Source: Ruminococcaceae bacterium UBA794 (GTDB taxonomy: Bacteria; Bacillota; Clostridia; Oscillospirales; Ruminococcaceae). Taken from it: 11,153 nucleotides of DNA. Shown in pieces: positions 1-6,740 of this stretch. Positions within the stretch are counted from its first letter, which is position 1, and every line of letters begins with the position of its first letter. A model generated the notes under the pieces. The model was given only the letters and a program-made list of their open reading frames with translations, made no database searches and was not told the origin of the DNA. The stretch is taken from the NCBI GenBank assembly GCA_002304735.1, contig DBIU01000053.1, positions 1-11,153 on the forward strand, in the 5' to 3' direction. Made by a program: the position numbers and the translations under genes.

Positions 1-38
1 AGGCACTGAAGGCGAAGCCGTTCTTCGGAGATACGCAA
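1..38. other. Short flank beyond the terminator, no gene seen
   Basis: These bases lie beyond the atpC terminator. A small inverted repeat (CGAAG at 13-17 and CTTCG at 23-27) is visible, but no coding start or ribosome binding site can be recognised before the window ends. Confidence 0.4.
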
Positions 39-63
39 AAAGGCGGGAATATCTCCCGCCTTT
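39..63 (-). terminator. Rho-independent terminator of the atp operon
   Basis: A perfect 10-bp inverted repeat (AAAGGCGGGA / TCCCGCCTTT, 5-base loop) begins 4 bases after the atpC stop codon. On the minus strand the GC-rich stem is followed by a run of five T, a classical intrinsic terminator. On the plus strand the stem is also followed by a T-rich stretch, so it may act in both directions. It marks the end of the ATP synthase transcription unit. Confidence 0.9.
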
Positions 64-67
64 GTTG

Positions 68-472
68 TTATTTAAGGAAATTCGCCGTATCAATTCGGTT
101 AAGCGCTCTCGAAAGCTTCGCTTCGGCAAGCATAAGCTCTCTGTCGCTGTGCGCCGACTTTTTGCGTTCCTCGGCAGCGTCCCTTGCCGCTTCGGCGCGC
201 TTTACGTCGATTTCGTCCGCCCACTCGCAGGTTTGCACAAGAATTGTGGTTCCTTCTTTCGATACCTTTATGATACCTCCCGAAGTCGCCGCGCGGCGAA
301 ATTCGCCGTTAATCATAATTCTCATCTGACCCACTCCGAGCGCCGCGCAATATGGCTCGTGACCATTGAGTATTCCCACGTCGCCGACAGTCGTGCGGAC
401 GATAATCTGCTCGGTTTCGCCGTCAAAGACCTTTTTTTCAGGCGTGATAATTTGCAGCTTAAATGGCGTCAT
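68..472 (-). CDS. atpC: ATP synthase F1 subunit epsilon
   Basis: Epsilon subunit of F1Fo ATP synthase (134 aa, normal length). It sits on the central stalk with gamma, contacts the c-ring and can inhibit ATP hydrolysis. The N-terminal beta-sandwich (about residues 1-85) starts with the typical FKLQIITPEKKVFDGE and contains GDVGILNGHEP. Residues 88-134 form the charged C-terminal helical hairpin. The segment IDVKRA (88-93) matches the I(L)DxxRA ATP-binding motif known from Bacillus PS3 epsilon, and Arg122 and Arg126 are also present, which suggests ATP-sensitive switching of the C-terminal helices. The ATG is preceded by AAGGAG seven bases upstream, placed 2 bases after the atpD stop, so the two genes are translationally close. 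It is the last gene of the operon, followed by a terminator. Confidence 0.97.
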   Translation of the reverse strand: MTPFKLQIITPEKKVFDGETEQIIVRTTVGDVGILNGHEPYCAALGVGQMRIMINGEFRRAATSGGIIKVSKEGTTILVQTCEWADEIDVKRAEAARDAAEERKKSAHSDRELMLAEAKLSRALNRIDTANFLK

Positions 473-488
473 AAAATCACTCCTTCAG

Positions 489-1886
489 TCAGCCTTCCTT
501 TTTCGCCTTTTCAACGGCTTCGTCTATCGTTCCGACAAACAGGAACGCGCTCTCGGGCAGGTCGTCGTGCTTGCCCTCGATGATTTCCTTAAAGCCGCGG
601 ATTGTTTCCTTGAGCGGAACGAACTTGCCCTCGTAGCCCGTAAACTGCTCCGCAACATGGAACGGCTGCGACAAAAATCTCTGGATTTTTCTCGCTCTCG
701 ATACCGTCAGCTTATCCTCGTCGTTAAGCTCGTCCATACCGAGAATTGCGATGATATCCTGAAGCTCGTTATAGCGCTGCAAAATCGACTGTACCGCTCT
801 TGCAACCTCATAATGCTCCTGACCGACAATTTCCGGCGCGAGTATTCTCGAAGTACTCTCAAGCGGGTCAACCGCGGGATAAATACCCATTGAAGCGATT
901 TCACGCGAAAGAACCGTCGTTGCGTCAAGATGCGCGAACGTCGTCGCAGGCGCAGGGTCGGTGAGGTCGTCCGCAGGAACGTAAACCGCCTGTACGGATG
1001 TAATCGAGCCTTTCTTCGTCGAGGTAATTCTCTCCTGAAGCGCGCCCATTTCGGTTGCCAGCGTAGGCTGATAACCAACCGCTGACGGCATACGTCCGAG
1101 CAGCGCCGATACCTCGGAACCCGCCTGTGTAAAGCGGAAAATGTTGTCGATGAACAGAAGAACGTCCTGTCCCATCTTGTCGCGGAAATATTCCGCCATT
1201 GTAAGTCCCGAAAGCGCAACTCTCATTCTCGCTCCCGGCGGCTCGTTCATCTGACCGTAAACGAGCGCGGTCTTGTTGATAACGCCCGACTCGGTCATCT
1301 CGCGGTAGAGGTCGTTGCCCTCGCGCGTACGCTCGCCGACGCCCGTAAATACGGAAATTCCGCCGTGCTGAGTTGCTACGTTGTTGATAAGCTCCTGAAT
1401 AAGAACCGTTTTTCCAACGCCTGCGCCGCCGAACAGACCGATTTTTCCGCCCTTGAGGTACGGCGCGATAAGGTCGACGACCTTAATTCCCGTTTCAAGA
1501 ACCTCCTTGGAGGCTTCCTGTTCCTCGAATGTAGGCGCGGGACGATGAATTTCCCACTTTTCCTCTGTTTCGGGCTGAGGTTTGTTGTCAACGGCTTCGC
1601 CGAGCAGGTTGAACACGCGTCCGAGAGTCTGCTCTCCGACGGGTACCTTTATCGAAGAACCCGTATCAACGGCTTCCATTCCTCTGACAAGACCGTCCGT
1701 GCTGCCCATTGCGATGCAGCGCACGGTATCGTCGCCTATATGCTGCGCCACTTCGACAACCAGCTTCTTTCCGTGATTGTCGATTTCTATGGCGTTAAGC
1801 AGATTAGGCAGGCAGTCAGGCGCGAACCTGATATCAAGAACTGCGCCGATTACCTGAGCAATCGTGCCTGTGTTCTGTTTCGTCAT
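489..1886 (-). CDS. atpD: ATP synthase F1 subunit beta (catalytic)
   Basis: Catalytic beta subunit (465 aa, full length), which makes or hydrolyses ATP in the F1 head. The P-loop GGAGVGKT is at residues 153-160 (Lys159, Thr160). The general-base glutamate lies in GERTREGND (Glu185), and Walker B is VLLFIDNIF with Asp247. The family signature PAVDPLESTSR begins near residue 337. The DELSEED lever segment that contacts gamma reads DELNDED (385-391), a conservative variant. Start is the ATG at 1884-1886, preceded by AAAGGAAGG; the upstream gene atpG ends 44 bases before. No truncation or missing catalytic residue is seen. Confidence 0.99.
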   Translation of the reverse strand: MTKQNTGTIAQVIGAVLDIRFAPDCLPNLLNAIEIDNHGKKLVVEVAQHIGDDTVRCIAMGSTDGLVRGMEAVDTGSSIKVPVGEQTLGRVFNLLGEAVDNKPQPETEEKWEIHRPAPTFEEQEASKEVLETGIKVVDLIAPYLKGGKIGLFGGAGVGKTVLIQELINNVATQHGGISVFTGVGERTREGNDLYREMTESGVINKTALVYGQMNEPPGARMRVALSGLTMAEYFRDKMGQDVLLFIDNIFRFTQAGSEVSALLGRMPSAVGYQPTLATEMGALQERITSTKKGSITSVQAVYVPADDLTDPAPATTFAHLDATTVLSREIASMGIYPAVDPLESTSRILAPEIVGQEHYEVARAVQSILQRYNELQDIIAILGMDELNDEDKLTVSRARKIQRFLSQPFHVAEQFTGYEGKFVPLKETIRGFKEIIEGKHDDLPESAFLFVGTIDEAVEKAKKEG

Positions 1887-1930
1887 ATTCTAGTCCTTCC
1901 TTTGAAGAAACAGCGTTTCTCCATTTGAAA

Positions 1931-2782
1931 TTATCCCTGAGCCGAGGCTCCCGACACGATGTCGATAATCTCGGTTGTAATGCTCGACTGACGAGCGCGG
2001 TTGTACAGCAGCGACAGATTTTCCGTCATTGCGTCCGCGTTGTCCGTTGCGTTTTCCATTGCCGTGCGGCGCGCGCCCTGCTCGGAAGCATAGCTCTCGA
2101 CTACCGCGCACTGCAAAAGCGACGCGGTAAATTTCGGTACAATTCTGTTGAAAACAGCTTCCGGCGACGGGTCGTAAGTCATTACGCCGTAATCCTCAAG
2201 CTCAACCGTTTCCATCGGCAGAATTTTCATACTTTGCGGCTCCTGTGACATTGACGATACAAACATCGTGTAGAACACGGATACCTCGTCAACTTCTCCT
2301 GCCGCAAACAAATCTATCGCAAGGCTTGCGATATCCTGCGCCGTATTCGGCTTTATTTCCTCGGCGATATTCGCGTAGGAAGCCACCATATCATAATCGC
2401 GCTTCGAGAAATACTCGACGGCTTTCTTGCCGATTGCGATTATTTTCGGCTTGGCTGCGTCGTCTGCGTGCGCGGCTGAAGCCATTTTCAGAATGTTCGA
2501 GTTATAGCCGCCCGCAAGTCCTCTGTCGCCTGCGATGACAATAAACAGCCTGCGCTTTATTTCTCTTTTCACGGTATAAATCGTGGAGAAATCCGTATTC
2601 GCGGAAGCTATTTCGCACATCGTCTTGTATAATTCGTTGAAATAAGGACGAGCCTGCTCCGCTCTTATTTTCGCCTTGCGAAGCTTACTCGAAGCAACAA
2701 GCTGCATTGCCTTTGTAATCTGTCTTGTCGAGCCGACAGATTTTATGCGGCGCTTGATTGCTTTCATATTTCCGCTTGCTAT
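1931..2782 (-). CDS. atpG: ATP synthase F1 subunit gamma
   Basis: Gamma subunit, the rotating central shaft (about 283 aa). The N-terminal helix (KAIKRRIKSVGSTRQITKAM) and the C-terminal helix (TTEIIDIVSGASAQG) form the coiled coil inside alpha3beta3, and GDRGLAGGYN (about 85-94) is the conserved Rossmann-like core motif. The start is unusual. The only good Shine-Dalgarno (GGGGGTGATT, 2786-2795) is placed eight bases before an ATA codon at 2780-2782, giving MASGNMKAIKRR, which looks like normal clostridial gamma N-termini. A GTG at 2789-2791 overlaps the Shine-Dalgarno itself. The first ATG (2765-2767) has no good site and would remove five residues. I therefore prefer AUA initiation, with the ATG as the main alternative. 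Confidence 0.96.
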   Translation of the reverse strand: MASGNMKAIKRRIKSVGSTRQITKAMQLVASSKLRKAKIRAEQARPYFNELYKTMCEIASANTDFSTIYTVKREIKRRLFIVIAGDRGLAGGYNSNILKMASAAHADDAAKPKIIAIGKKAVEYFSKRDYDMVASYANIAEEIKPNTAQDIASLAIDLFAAGEVDEVSVFYTMFVSSMSQEPQSMKILPMETVELEDYGVMTYDPSPEAVFNRIVPKFTASLLQCAVVESYASEQGARRTAMENATDNADAMTENLSLLYNRARQSSITTEIIDIVSGASAQG

Positions 2783-2785
2783 TAA

Positions 2786-2795
2786 AATCACCCCC
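2786..2795 (-). promoter_or_regulatory. Ribosome binding site deciding the atpG start
   Basis: GGGGGTGATT is nearly complementary to the 16S rRNA 3' end (ideal GGAGGTGATC). Counted from GGGGG, the spacing to the in-frame ATA codon is eight bases, to the ATG it is 23 bases, and the GTG starts inside the site. This favours a non-canonical AUA start. Confidence 0.6.
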
Positions 2796-2830
2796 GTAGG
2801 AAAGAAAATCCCTGTGAATTTTCGCTCCTA

Positions 2831-2959
2831 TTATTCGACGTTATCCTCGGTGGTTATATACTTAACCTTTTTTTCGATATACAGCCATGCAACCGCAAGC
2901 GCCGATAATACAGCGATTGCCGTGCCGACTATTCCAAGTACAAATGCAGCCTGTTTCAT
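2831..2959 (-). CDS. Small single-pass membrane protein between atpA and atpG (42 aa)
   Basis: A short ORF fills the gap between atpA and atpG. It begins with ATG at 2957-2959, preceded by AAAAGGAG with seven bases spacing, starts 16 bases after the atpA stop and ends with TAA. Residues about 4-28 form one hydrophobic helix (begins QAAFVLGIVGTAIAVLSALA, ends WLYI) with Gly/Ala small-residue spacing. A basic patch (EKKVKY, 29-34) follows, then an acidic tail (TTEDNVE). The positive patch after the helix suggests the C-terminus is cytoplasmic. I do not recognise a family. It could be an extra small subunit or assembly factor of the ATP synthase, or a membrane peptide simply carried in the operon. 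Gene position and ribosome binding site support real translation; function is unknown. Confidence 0.75.
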   Translation of the reverse strand: MKQAAFVLGIVGTAIAVLSALAVAWLYIEKKVKYITTEDNVE

Positions 2960-2975
2960 AGAAATTCTCCTTTTA

Positions 2976-4484
2976 TCAGCCCGCGTAAGAAGCGGCAAAG
3001 CTCGTCAGAACGTCCTTAAGCGCCGTTTCGTTTTCGGGAGAAAGCTCTTTGGTCGTGCGGATTCCGTCGAGGATTTCCGGCTTTGTTGACTTGATATTAT
3101 CAAGCAAATCCTTCTGATACTGCTTGATTTTATTGAGCGGAACGCTTGCGAGGTAGTTGTGAATTACCGCGTAGATAATAACAACCTGCTCCTCAACCTC
3201 AAGCGGCGAATTTTGGTCCTGCTTCAGAACCTCGACTATTCTCTCGCCCTTTGCAAGTCTGTCCTTCGTATCCTTATCAAGGTCAGAGCCGAACTGCGAG
3301 AACGACTGAAGCTCGCGATACTGAGAGTAGTCGAGTTTCAAAGTACCCGCAACCTTCTTCATCGCCTTAATCTGCGCGTTGCCGCCGACGCGGGATACCG
3401 AGATACCGGGGTTAACCGCGGGACGAACGCCCGAATTGAACAGCTCTGTTTCGAGGAATATCTGACCGTCCGTGATTGAAATTACGTTTGTCGGGATATA
3501 CGCGGAAACGTCGCCCGCCTGCGTTTCGATAATCGGAAGCGCCGTAAGCGAGCCGCCGCCGTAATCCTTGTTAAGTCTTGCGGCTCTTTCGAGAAGTCTT
3601 GAATGGAGGTAGAATACGTCGCCGGGGTATGCTTCACGTCCCGGCGGGCGCTTCAGAAGCAGCGAGAGCGCTCTGTAAGCCACAGCGTGCTTGGACAGGT
3701 CGTCGTAAACTACGAGAACGTCCTTGCCCTGTTCCATAAAGTATTCGCCCATCGTGCAGCCGGAATAAGGCGCAATGTACTGGAGCGGAGCAAGCTCGGA
3801 AGCGGTCGAGGACACAACAATTGTGTATTCAAGAGCGCCGTTTCTCTCAAGCGTATCAACAACGCCCGCAACCGTCGAGTTTTTCTGACCGATTGCAACG
3901 TAGATGCAGATTACGTCCTTGCCCTTTTGGTTGATGATTGTATCAATGGCGATAGCGGTTTTACCCGTCTGTCTGTCGCCGATAATCAGCTCGCGCTGAC
4001 CTCTGCCTATCGGAATCATACTGTCGATTGCCTTAATTCCCGTCTGTAGAGGAACGTTTACAGGCTCTCTCGTGATGATACCGGAAGCGATTTTTTCTAT
4101 CGGGCGCTTTTCCTTTGCAAGAATATCGCCCTTGCCGTCAAGCGGCTCTCCAAGGGAGTTTACAACGCGTCCGAGCAGCTCCTCGCCGACCGGTACGGAC
4201 ACGATATTGCCCGTTCTTTTTACGCTGTCGCCCTCCTTGATGCCCGAGTCCGAACCCAACATAACCGCGCCGACAAACTCCTGCTCGAGGTTCAGCGCCA
4301 TACACTGAATACCGTTCTCAAATTCAAGAAGCTCGTTAAGCATACAGTTTTCAAGCCCGTGAATACGAACGATTCCGTCGCCCACGGTTACAACCGTTCC
4401 GACGTCGCCGAGCTGGATTTTCGCGTTATAGTTCTTGATGCGGTCTTTTATAAGGCCCGTTATTTCATCGGGGCGTAAATCCAT
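2976..4484 (-). CDS. atpA: ATP synthase F1 subunit alpha
   Basis: Alpha subunit (502 aa, full length), alternating with beta in the F1 head and carrying non-catalytic nucleotide sites. The P-loop GDRQTGKT is at 169-176 (Lys175), Walker B is VLVVYDD (257-262 region), and the family signature PAVNPGISVS is at 355-364, followed by the arginine finger Arg365 that reaches the catalytic site of beta. The N-terminal beta-barrel (about 25-90) and helical C-terminal domain (from about 375) are complete. The start ATG at 4482-4484 is preceded by AAGGAAAGG. The stop is followed after 16 bases by a small membrane ORF rather than directly by atpG, which departs from the standard atpA-atpG order. Confidence 0.99.
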   Translation of the reverse strand: MDLRPDEITGLIKDRIKNYNAKIQLGDVGTVVTVGDGIVRIHGLENCMLNELLEFENGIQCMALNLEQEFVGAVMLGSDSGIKEGDSVKRTGNIVSVPVGEELLGRVVNSLGEPLDGKGDILAKEKRPIEKIASGIITREPVNVPLQTGIKAIDSMIPIGRGQRELIIGDRQTGKTAIAIDTIINQKGKDVICIYVAIGQKNSTVAGVVDTLERNGALEYTIVVSSTASELAPLQYIAPYSGCTMGEYFMEQGKDVLVVYDDLSKHAVAYRALSLLLKRPPGREAYPGDVFYLHSRLLERAARLNKDYGGGSLTALPIIETQAGDVSAYIPTNVISITDGQIFLETELFNSGVRPAVNPGISVSRVGGNAQIKAMKKVAGTLKLDYSQYRELQSFSQFGSDLDKDTKDRLAKGERIVEVLKQDQNSPLEVEEQVVIIYAVIHNYLASVPLNKIKQYQKDLLDNIKSTKPEILDGIRTTKELSPENETALKDVLTSFAASYAG

Positions 4485-4520
4485 TCTATACAGTCCTTTC
4501 CTTCTTAATTTAAGGGAAAA

Positions 4521-5069
4521 TCAGATTACCGAGCCGAGTTCTCCCTTCAGCGCGTCAAGCCTTGACTTAACGCTGCCGTCATAGCGTCTGCTTCCGTAGT
4601 CGATTACGATACCGCCGATAAGCTTCTTATCGACCTTTTCCGTGATTGAAACGGTCTTTCCGATAACCTTCGACATCTTATCCGCGATTTTTTGTCTTGT
4701 CGCGTCCGAAAGCGGACCGCTTGTTGTGACGGTAATTTCGGCGATTTTGAATTCATCGTTGTAAAGCTCCCTAAAGCGCTTTACGATGCCCGAAAAACAG
4801 CCCATTCTATGCTTCTCGCAAAGCACGCAGAGCAGGTTTCCGCAAAGCTCCGACAAATTCCCCGCCTTTATTATCTCGCCGAGAAGCGAGAGCTTTTCTT
4901 CAAGCGACACGGTCGGAGCGCTCATAAGCTTTATAAAGCCCGGATTTTCCGAGAATATCTTCTCAAGCTCCAAAAGCTCTCCGAGAACGTCCTTAAGCCC
5001 CTCGGGTTTTTCCTCCCTGCAAAGCGAAAAGAACGCGTCGCCGTAGATTTTTTCTGCCTTATCGTTCAT
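4521..5069 (-). CDS. atpH: ATP synthase F1 subunit delta (OSCP-like)
   Basis: Delta subunit (182 aa), linking the top of the F1 head to the b-subunit peripheral stalk. The N-terminal helical bundle starts with the typical AEKIYGDAFFSLCREE, and the C-terminal beta/alpha domain has the delta signature (LIGGIVIDYGSRRYDGSVKS near residues 150-170). ATG at 5067-5069 is preceded by AAGGAA. It lies 18 bases after atpF and 36 bases before atpA, as expected for a stalk gene in a bacterial atp operon. Several cysteines (such as Cys17, Cys76 and Cys82) are present, but no metal motif is seen. Confidence 0.97.
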   Translation of the reverse strand: MNDKAEKIYGDAFFSLCREEKPEGLKDVLGELLELEKIFSENPGFIKLMSAPTVSLEEKLSLLGEIIKAGNLSELCGNLLCVLCEKHRMGCFSGIVKRFRELYNDEFKIAEITVTTSGPLSDATRQKIADKMSKVIGKTVSITEKVDKKLIGGIVIDYGSRRYDGSVKSRLDALKGELGSVI

Positions 5070-5087
5070 AAAAATTCCTTTCCGAAG

Positions 5088-5633
5088 TTACTTTGCAGTT
5101 CCAACTTCTTCTAAGAATTTCGAGATAATTTCCTCATTATCGGAAGCGGATATCTCCTTTTCGACAATCTTGCCCGCTGCCATAACGACAATATCGGAAA
5201 TTTCGTCCTTGATTTCGTTAAGCGCGCGCTGTTTGTCGCGTTCGATATTTTCCTCCGCTTTTGTGCGGATTTCCGCCGCCTTTTTGTTCGCCTCGCCGAC
5301 AATTTCCTCCTCGCGCTTCTGCGCTCTGAGAGTCGCCTGCTTCATTATCTCCGAAGCCTCGGCCTTTGCGTCGGCAAGACGCGCGGTATATTCCTCCTCC
5401 GCCTTTTTTGCAGCTTCCTTTGCCTTGCGCGCTTCGTCGATTTCGGCAGCCGCCATCTCGTTGCGCTTGTCAAGTATCTTGCAAACGGGCTTGAACAGGA
5501 ATATCCTGAAAATGAGGAAGATAATAAGCGTGTTTATCAGCGTAAACACTATGGTTCCGGGGTCGATTGAAACCAGAGCGAGCGTTTCCTGAGCCGCAGC
5601 CTCGCTTATTAAGTTTAACACCTTATTGCTCAA
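5088..5633 (-). CDS. atpF: ATP synthase Fo subunit b
   Basis: Subunit b (up to 181 aa), forming the dimeric peripheral stalk that holds F1 against the a subunit. One N-terminal membrane helix (about 27-47, DPGTIVFTLINTLIIFLIFR) is followed by a long, highly charged coiled coil rich in Ala, Glu and Lys (about 55-150) and a C-terminal delta-binding part. The start is uncertain. The TTG at 5631-5633 directly abuts the Shine-Dalgarno GGGAGGAG, a GTG at 5619-5621 lies 12 bases after it, and an upstream in-frame ATT (5643-5645) sits eight bases after another possible site, GAGG. The coordinates use the TTG; the true N-terminus may differ by four residues either way. No second (b') copy is present. 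Confidence 0.95.
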   Translation of the reverse strand: MSNKVLNLISEAAAQETLALVSIDPGTIVFTLINTLIIFLIFRIFLFKPVCKILDKRNEMAAAEIDEARKAKEAAKKAEEEYTARLADAKAEASEIMKQATLRAQKREEEIVGEANKKAAEIRTKAEENIERDKQRALNEIKDEISDIVVMAAGKIVEKEISASDNEEIISKFLEEVGTAK

Positions 5634-5661
5634 CTCCTCCCAAATACTTTTTCCTCTTTAA

Positions 5662-5964
5662 TTATACTCCGGCAACGTTTCCGATTGCGTTTGTGAGATT
5701 GCCGAACAGAGGGTTTGCGTAAAGGAGCAGAAGCGCGATTACCAGCGCGTAGATACCGGTTGTTTCTGCGATAGCGTCGCCGATAATCATAGTTCTTGTA
5801 ATTGTACCGGAAGCCTCGGGCTGTCTTGCGATAGACTCAACCGCCTTACCGCCGCAGTAGCCTTCACCGATACCGGGGCCTATACCCGCAATCATAGCCG
5901 TGCCTGCGCCAAGTGCTGAAGCGCCAAGCACGATAGCGTTCGCCAAGATTTTCATTTCTTCCAT
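5662..5964 (-). CDS. atpE: ATP synthase Fo subunit c, two-carboxylate type
   Basis: Subunit c (100 aa), a two-helix hairpin forming the rotor ring. Helix 1 contains GIGPGIGEGY, the loop holds the conserved ARQPE, and helix 2 contains GDAIAETTGIYALVIALLLLY. The essential carboxylate is Glu67, followed by Thr68 and Thr69, with Tyr72 one turn later; these match Na+-ligand positions 65, 66, 67 and 70 of Ilyobacter tartaricus c. Its Gln32 position is a glutamate here (Glu34), giving two carboxylates per site. A further acidic residue, Asp63, lies one turn before Glu67. I place the start at ATG 5962-5964, eight bases after GGAGG; an in-frame TTG at 5977-5979 overlaps that site. The C-terminus extends slightly past helix 2. 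Confidence 0.97.
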   Translation of the reverse strand: MEEMKILANAIVLGASALGAGTAMIAGIGPGIGEGYCGGKAVESIARQPEASGTITRTMIIGDAIAETTGIYALVIALLLLYANPLFGNLTNAIGNVAGV

Positions 5965-5972
5965 TGTGTTTT

Positions 5973-5977
5973 CCTCC
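5973..5977 (-). promoter_or_regulatory. Strong ribosome binding site of atpE
   Basis: A perfect GGAGG lies eight bases before the ATG at 5964. It fixes the c-subunit start and rules out the upstream TTG. Strong translation fits the high copy number needed for the c-ring. Confidence 0.75.
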
Positions 5978-5998
5978 AAGAAAAATTACTTTATTAAA

Positions 5999-6012
5999 TT
6001 CCCATGCGGGAA
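5999..6012 (-). repeat. Small hairpin in the atpB-atpE gap
   Basis: TTCCC and GGGAA form a 5-bp stem with a 4-base loop in the 59-base gap between atpB and atpE, the longest gap between the genes from atpZ to atpC. The downstream tract (TTTAATAAAG) is not a clean T run, so it is unlikely to be a full terminator; it could influence mRNA processing or atpE expression. Confidence 0.3.
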
Positions 6013-6023
6013 AAGTTTTCGAT

Positions 6024-6737
6024 TTAGTCACATTCTGCGTTTGAAATATACGACATCGTGAGCATTATAAAGATATACGACTGGATAACCGCCGAGAAGA
6101 TATCGAAATACAGCGACGCAACCGCCGGAATAAGTATAGCGAAGCTTCCGAGCGCCCAGTAGATAAGTCCTCCGATAACCATACCCGCAACAAGGTTTCC
6201 GAACAGACGAAGCGCCATTGAAACGGGGTTTGCAAGCTCGCCGATTATGTTGAACGGAAGCATAAACGGAAGCGGGTCGACGAAGTTCTTGAGGTATCCT
6301 TTAAGTTTTCCTGTCTTTGCGCGGTTAAACTGCGTCATCATAAACGTAATCACCGCCCATGTTCCCGTAACGGAGATATCCGCAGCCGGACTTCGCAGAC
6401 CGAAAAGGCTCATCAGGCACGAAATCATAATAAAGCAGAACAGCGTGCAGATATACGGCTTATAGCGGTAGTATTTGCTGCCCATTGTGTCGTCGACCGT
6501 CTTTGAAAAGAACGTGACAATCCATTCGGCAGCCGCCTGTCTTCTTGTTTCGGGAATGACCTTCATATTGTGCGTGAGAATTAGCACAACAGCAAGCAGC
6601 ACAAGTATTACTATCCATTGTACAATAATACTTTCCGTTAGGTTAATGGTTATACCGAAAAGTTCAAAGCTTGTCACCACAAGGGGTCCGCCAACGGACA
6701 GACTGCCTTCCGAGGCAAGCAAAAGCGCAGTCGGCAT
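6024..6737 (-). CDS. atpB: ATP synthase Fo subunit a
   Basis: Subunit a (237 aa), the membrane stator that carries the ion half-channels next to the c-ring. Five or six hydrophobic helices are visible. The essential arginine is Arg177 in SMALRLFGNLVAG (equivalent to E. coli Arg210). Glu167 precedes it in IIGELANPVS, and the last helix contains VIQSYIFIMLTMSYIS with Gln219 (equivalent to E. coli Gln252). The ATG at 6735-6737 follows GGAGG by eight bases, and the atpI stop codon lies inside that spacer, so translation is likely coupled. The sequence looks complete and typical; ion specificity cannot be read from it alone. Confidence 0.97.
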   Translation of the reverse strand: MPTALLLASEGSLSVGGPLVVTSFELFGITINLTESIIVQWIVILVLLAVVLILTHNMKVIPETRRQAAAEWIVTFFSKTVDDTMGSKYYRYKPYICTLFCFIMISCLMSLFGLRSPAADISVTGTWAVITFMMTQFNRAKTGKLKGYLKNFVDPLPFMLPFNIIGELANPVSMALRLFGNLVAGMVIGGLIYWALGSFAILIPAVASLYFDIFSAVIQSYIFIMLTMSYISNAECD

Positions 6738-6740
6738 AAA

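Noticed and set aside
1886..1931. Promoter or terminator between atpG and atpD
   Set aside because: The 44-base gap contains only the atpD ribosome binding site; no -35/-10 pair or GC-rich stem with a T run was found.
366..4308. Many long plus-strand open frames opposite atpC, atpD, atpG and atpA
   Set aside because: They mirror conserved minus-strand genes, lack ribosome binding sites and recognisable domains, and are explained by codon composition.
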